9,738 nucleotides of DNA from an uncultured Acidimicrobium sp. (lineage in GTDB: Bacteria > Actinomycetota > Acidimicrobiia > Acidimicrobiales > Ilumatobacteraceae). Under the pieces are notes generated by a model. The model saw nothing but the letters and a program-made list of their open reading frames with translations, did not search any database and was not told where the DNA came from. Where the stretch lies: contig CAITUB010000037.1 in NCBI GenBank assembly GCA_903895515.1, positions 1-9,738 on the forward strand, written 5' to 3'. Shown here in pieces: positions 6,880-9,738 of this stretch. The translations under genes and the position numbers were made by a program. The number at the start of each line of letters is the position of its first letter. Position 1 is the stretch's first letter.

Positions 6880-8018
6880 TTCAATGCAGTTAGTGGTTCA
6901 ACAAAAGCAAGATTGAGTTCGCGCGCCACAACATCGTTAGTGACGTGGCCATGTGCGGTATTCAAGCCATGTCGGAGCGCTTCACTCTGGGCAACTGCGC
7001 CGCGCGTACCAAGTCGCGCTACTTCTAGTTGGTACGGCAACGTTGCATTGGTGAGTGAGTAGGTGCTGGTGTACGGCACAGCACCAGGCATGTTGCCAAC
7101 TGCGTAATGCACCACTCCGTGTTGCATGTAAATCGGGTCGGTGTGTGTGGTCTCGTGTGTAGTTGCAATGCAACCGCCTTGATCTACTGCAACGTCAACA
7201 ATCACTGATCCTGGTTTCATTGAGCGCACCATGTCTTCGCTGACCACGATTGGTGCGCGTGCACCTGCAACTAATACCGCGCCAACGACTAAGTCTGCAT
7301 CGACAAGTGCGCGCTCGATTGACCCGCGGTTAGAAGCGAGCGTTGTGGTCCGGCCGACACAAATTTGATCGAGGTAACGAAGTCGATCAAGGTTCTTGTC
7401 CAGAATGGTGACGTTGGCGAGCATTCCCGCGGCAATCCAAGCTGCGTTGTAACCAACATTGCCGGCGCCGATGACGACAACGTTTGCTGGACGAACGCCT
7501 GGCGCTCCGCCCATTAGTACACCTCGTCCACCTTGCGGTCGCTCAAGGAATCGCGCTCCAGCCTGTGTTGCAAGTCGTCCAGCAATTTCACTCATCGGTG
7601 CAAGTAGCGGCAACGATCCGTCAGCGGCTTGCACGGTTTCATAGGCGATCGCGGTGGTGCCTGAAGCAATGAGTGCTTCCGCAACTTTTGGATATGCAGA
7701 CAGATGTAAATACGTAAACAGCGTGAGGTCGCTTCGCAGAAAGCCAAATTCCTCTTCCTTTGGCTCCTTTACTTTGAGCACCATCTCTTGCGACCATGCG
7801 TCAGCAGCGGTCTTCACAATGGTTGCCCCGGCTGCTGCAAATTCTGCATCCGTTATTGAGGCTGCCTCTCCGGCGCCGGTCTCTACAAAGACATCAATTC
7901 CCAATCGCTCAAACTCACGAACGCCATCTGGCGTGAGCGAAACCCGACCCTCCATGGTCTTGATTTCTTTAGGAACACCAACTGTTTTTACCCCACGAGC
8001 ACCGTTGCTTGTAGCCAT
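6876..8018 (-). CDS. ald: Alanine dehydrogenase
   Basis: This 380-residue cytoplasmic enzyme interconverts L-alanine with pyruvate, ammonia and NADH. The N-terminal motif VGVPKEIKTMEGRVSLTPDGV includes Arg25. Lys84 is in VLKVKEP, His105 in TYLHLSAYP and Asp279 in VDQGGC; by eye these align with Arg15, Lys75, His96 and Asp270 of the Mycobacterium tuberculosis enzyme, so the active site looks intact. The NAD-binding turn VVIGAGNVGYNAA is at 180-192, preceded by QGGRGVLMGGAPGV at 162-175. The C-terminal mark is SLTNATLPYQLEVA at 321-334. The N-terminus carries about ten extra residues (MATSNGARGVK) compared with typical family members. ATG 8018 has a GGGG stretch 1 base before it and a near -10 box (TAGACA) further up. 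The gene is divergent from the aminobutyraldehyde dehydrogenase, which suggests joint control of amino-nitrogen catabolism. Confidence 0.96.
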   Translation of the reverse strand: MATSNGARGVKTVGVPKEIKTMEGRVSLTPDGVREFERLGIDVFVETGAGEAASITDAEFAAAGATIVKTAADAWSQEMVLKVKEPKEEEFGFLRSDLTLFTYLHLSAYPKVAEALIASGTTAIAYETVQAADGSLPLLAPMSEIAGRLATQAGARFLERPQGGRGVLMGGAPGVRPANVVVIGAGNVGYNAAWIAAGMLANVTILDKNLDRLRYLDQICVGRTTTLASNRGSIERALVDADLVVGAVLVAGARAPIVVSEDMVRSMKPGSVIVDVAVDQGGCIATTHETTHTDPIYMQHGVVHYAVGNMPGAVPYTSTYSLTNATLPYQLEVARLGTRGAVAQSEALRHGLNTAHGHVTNDVVARELNLAFVEPLTALN

Positions 8019-8024
8019 ACCCCA

Positions 8025-8030
8025 TGTCTA
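8025..8030 (-). promoter_or_regulatory. Weak -10-like element upstream of ald
   Basis: Read on the minus strand this is TAGACA, 6 bases before ATG 8018. It has the TA start but not the final T (the T follows one base later). It sits 10 bases from the plus-strand TAGTCT box, so the two polymerase sites would overlap. Confidence 0.25.
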
Positions 8031-8040
8031 GTTCACTGGG

Positions 8041-8046
8041 TAGTCT
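8041..8046 (+). promoter_or_regulatory. -10 element, putative leaderless promoter of the aminobutyraldehyde dehydrogenase gene
   Basis: TAGTCT lies 6 bases before ATG 8053, with no Shine-Dalgarno sequence between them. The identical hexamer recurs 8 bases before the next gene downstream. Confidence 0.5.
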
Positions 8047-8052
8047 TGTGCC

Positions 8053-9477
8053 ATGAAATCCTTCAATAACTTCATCAATGGCAAAGAAGTACCAGCTCGC
8101 GATGGGCGTACAACCCCAGTTATTGACCCAGTAACAGGTGAGCAGTATGCAACTGCTGCGCTGTCTGGGCCAAACGATGTTGATGATGCCATGAAGGCAG
8201 CAGCCGTTGCTGCGGAGTCGTGGAAGAACACCACTCCAGCCGTTCGTCAAAAGGCAATTAATGACATTGCTGATGTGATGGAAAAGCACATGACCGAATT
8301 GATTGAAGCAGAAATTGAAAACACGGGTAAGCCCCGTGCAATCACATATAACGAAGAAGTTCCGCCGATGATGGACCAGATTCGTTTCTTTGCTGGTGCT
8401 GCTCGAATGCTTGAAGGAAAGAGCGCGGGCGAGTACGTACCGAATTTCACTTCATACATTCGACGCGAGCCAATTGGCGTGTGCGCGCAAGTTGCACCAT
8501 GGAACTACCCGCTCATGATGGGAGTGTGGAAGTTCATTCCGGCAATTGCTGCAGGTAACACCACAGTGCTGAAGCCGAGTGACACTACGCCGGCATCGAC
8601 AGCGCTCATTGCAAAAATTATTGGTGACATTTTGCCTCCAGGAGTTTTCAACGTGGTGTGTGGAGACCGAGATACCGGTCGCGCAATGGTTGATCACGAC
8701 ATTCCAGGAATGGTTTCAGTAACAGGTTCTGTTCGCGCAGGTATGGAAGTAGCAGCAGGGGCATCGAAGTCGCTGAAGCGTTTGCATCTTGAGCTCGGTG
8801 GCAAAGCACCAGTCATCATTTTTGATGATGCCGACTTGGAACTTGCTGCAGAAACCATTGCGATGACCGGATACTTCAACGGTGGTCAGGACTGCACTGC
8901 GGCAACACGCGTTATCGCCGGCCCAAAGGTGTACAACGACTTTGTGACGCTGCTTACCGAAGCGGCAAAGAAAACAAAAACAGGTCGACCAGATGAAGAT
9001 GTTCTCTATGGACCTTTGAACAATGAAGTGCATCTCGGCAAAGTGGCAGGATTCCTCAACCGAGTGCCTAAGCATGCAAAAGTCACCACTGGCGGCTCAC
9101 AAATTGGCGGTAAGGGATACTTCTTCGAGCCAACAGTGGTCTCCGACCTCTTGCAAGACGACGAGATGATTCAGAACGAGATCTTTGGACCAGTCATCAC
9201 TGTTCAAAAGTTCAGCGATGAGGCAGAGGCTCTGAAGTGGGCGAACGGCGTTGATTTTGCGCTTGCTTCGTCGGTATGGACTCGCGACCTCGGTCGGGCC
9301 ATGCGCATGACGAAGAATCTCGACTTCGGTTGCGTGTGGGTGAACACCCACATTCCAATGGTGGCCGAAATGCCACACGGTGGCTATAAGAAGTCAGGTT
9401 ACGGCAAAGACCTTTCGATGTATGCACTGGATGACTACACGCGCATTAAGCACGTGATGATCAACCTCAACAGTTAG
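8053..9477 (+). CDS. Gamma-aminobutyraldehyde dehydrogenase (aldehyde dehydrogenase superfamily)
   Basis: This 474-residue NAD-dependent enzyme most likely oxidises 4-aminobutanal, formed from putrescine, to 4-aminobutyrate. All aldehyde dehydrogenase landmarks are present: PWNYP at 149-153 with oxyanion Asn151, KPSD at 174-177, cofactor turn GSVRAG at 225-230, general base Glu247 in LELGG, catalytic Cys281 in GGQDC, and EIFGPV at 376-381. Assignment to the E. coli PatD/YdcW branch rests on GYFNGGQDCTAATRV at 273-287 and on the C-terminal run from GCVWVNTHIPMVAEMPHGG to KSGYGKDLSMYALDDYT, which closely resemble that enzyme. A related amino-aldehyde or betaine aldehyde substrate is possible. 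A PotA-like transporter ATPase starts 11 bases downstream, which supports a polyamine role. Confidence 0.9.
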   Translation: MKSFNNFINGKEVPARDGRTTPVIDPVTGEQYATAALSGPNDVDDAMKAAAVAAESWKNTTPAVRQKAINDIADVMEKHMTELIEAEIENTGKPRAITYNEEVPPMMDQIRFFAGAARMLEGKSAGEYVPNFTSYIRREPIGVCAQVAPWNYPLMMGVWKFIPAIAAGNTTVLKPSDTTPASTALIAKIIGDILPPGVFNVVCGDRDTGRAMVDHDIPGMVSVTGSVRAGMEVAAGASKSLKRLHLELGGKAPVIIFDDADLELAAETIAMTGYFNGGQDCTAATRVIAGPKVYNDFVTLLTEAAKKTKTGRPDEDVLYGPLNNEVHLGKVAGFLNRVPKHAKVTTGGSQIGGKGYFFEPTVVSDLLQDDEMIQNEIFGPVITVQKFSDEAEALKWANGVDFALASSVWTRDLGRAMRMTKNLDFGCVWVNTHIPMVAEMPHGGYKKSGYGKDLSMYALDDYTRIKHVMINLNS

Positions 9478-9480
9478 TCT
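9475..9480 (+). promoter_or_regulatory. Possible internal -10 element before the ABC ATPase gene
   Basis: TAGTCT starts on the TAG stop codon of the aldehyde dehydrogenase and ends 8 bases before ATG 9489. It could start a secondary transcript. Because the gap is only 11 bases, read-through from the upstream gene is also expected, and the match may be chance. Confidence 0.25.
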
Positions 9481-9488
9481 TTGCACTG

Positions 9489-9738
9489 ATGGGGGAATCA
9501 CCAAGCGACGTCATCGTTCTTGATCATGTTTCGAAGCGCTACGGCGACTTCGTTGCGGTTCATGACGCCAATTTCTCGATAGCAACCGGCGAATTCTTTG
9601 CCATGCTTGGGCCTTCGGGTTGTGGCAAAACCACAACGCTGAAGATGATCGCTGGGTTCGAGCAGCCAACTGCTGGACGCGTCATGTTGGACGGAATTGA
9701 CGTTTCGGATGTGCCTCCGTACAAGCGCAACGTCAACA
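9489..9738 (+). CDS. potA: ABC transporter ATP-binding protein, PotA-like (spermidine/putrescine import), partial
   Basis: The first 83 codons of a gene that runs off the right edge. The N-terminus reads VIVLDHVSKRYGDFVAVHDA, with the adenine-stacking Tyr18, then the Walker A motif GPSGCGKTT at 41-49, followed by LKMIAGFEQPTAGRV and DVPPYKRNVN. DVPPYKRNVN is the typical lead into the Q-loop of the MOI/CUT1 importer ATPases such as PotA. The Q-loop, signature motif, Walker B and the C-terminal TOBE region are outside the window, so the substrate class rests on this lead-in and on the adjacent aminobutyraldehyde dehydrogenase. An iron, sulfate or sugar importer ATPase is the alternative. ATG 9489 is the only good start; there is no clear Shine-Dalgarno sequence. 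Confidence 0.82.
   Translation, partial: MGESPSDVIVLDHVSKRYGDFVAVHDANFSIATGEFFAMLGPSGCGKTTTLKMIAGFEQPTAGRVMLDGIDVSDVPPYKRNVN

Noticed and set aside
1..9738. A defence, mobile or otherwise undescribed multi-gene system.
   Set aside because: All but two genes are recognised housekeeping or transport genes; no direct repeats, terminal inverted repeats, integrase, transposase or nuclease was seen, and the base composition looks even across the window.

Overview
The window is a densely packed stretch of bacterial chromosome, most likely from a streamlined, mid-GC aquatic actinobacterium. I lean towards Acidimicrobiia. The grounds are the style of the proteins: an actinobacterial GltBD, a Thr/Pro/Val-rich linker in a LysM lipoprotein, a CGWRDSCC zinc-ribbon protein, and an Arg-rich C-terminus on Ddl. 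Promoters of the leaderless actinobacterial type fit too. The lineage is an inference, not a proven placement. Only about 109 of 9738 bases lie outside coding sequence, and there is no gene-free stretch longer than 41 bases. I see no RNA gene, insertion sequence, CRISPR array or phage gene.

Layout. Bases 1-482 hold the 3' end of gltB and 475-1926 hold gltD, overlapping in an operon: glutamate synthase, the GOGAT half of ammonium assimilation. A LysM lipoprotein (1947-2540) and a TPR-like protein of unknown function (2544-3014) follow on the same strand. The minus-strand ddl (3011-4087) converges on this block with a 4-base stop-to-stop overlap. It is divergent from murF (4129-5439), so the two enzymes that make D-Ala-D-Ala and attach it to the UDP-MurNAc-tripeptide share a 41-base regulatory gap. 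murF overlaps a convergent MFS exporter (5425-6690, minus) by 15 bases. That exporter is head-to-head with a small zinc-ribbon protein (6691-6879, plus), which meets ald (alanine dehydrogenase, 6876-8018, minus) in another 4-base stop overlap. ald is divergent from a gamma-aminobutyraldehyde dehydrogenase (8053-9477, plus). Eleven bases later comes the start of a PotA-like ABC transporter ATPase (9489 to the window end), which suggests a polyamine uptake and catabolism operon continuing downstream.

Functional themes are amino-nitrogen metabolism (GOGAT, alanine dehydrogenase, aminobutyraldehyde oxidation to GABA) and peptidoglycan (Ddl, MurF, LysM protein). The most notable signal beyond the genes is a repeated arrangement of a TAnnnT hexamer 6-8 bases before the start codon at six genes. 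It implies leaderless transcripts and helps choose several starts. I found no convincing undescribed multi-gene system. The two uncharacterised proteins (2544-3014 and 6691-6879) are the best leads.
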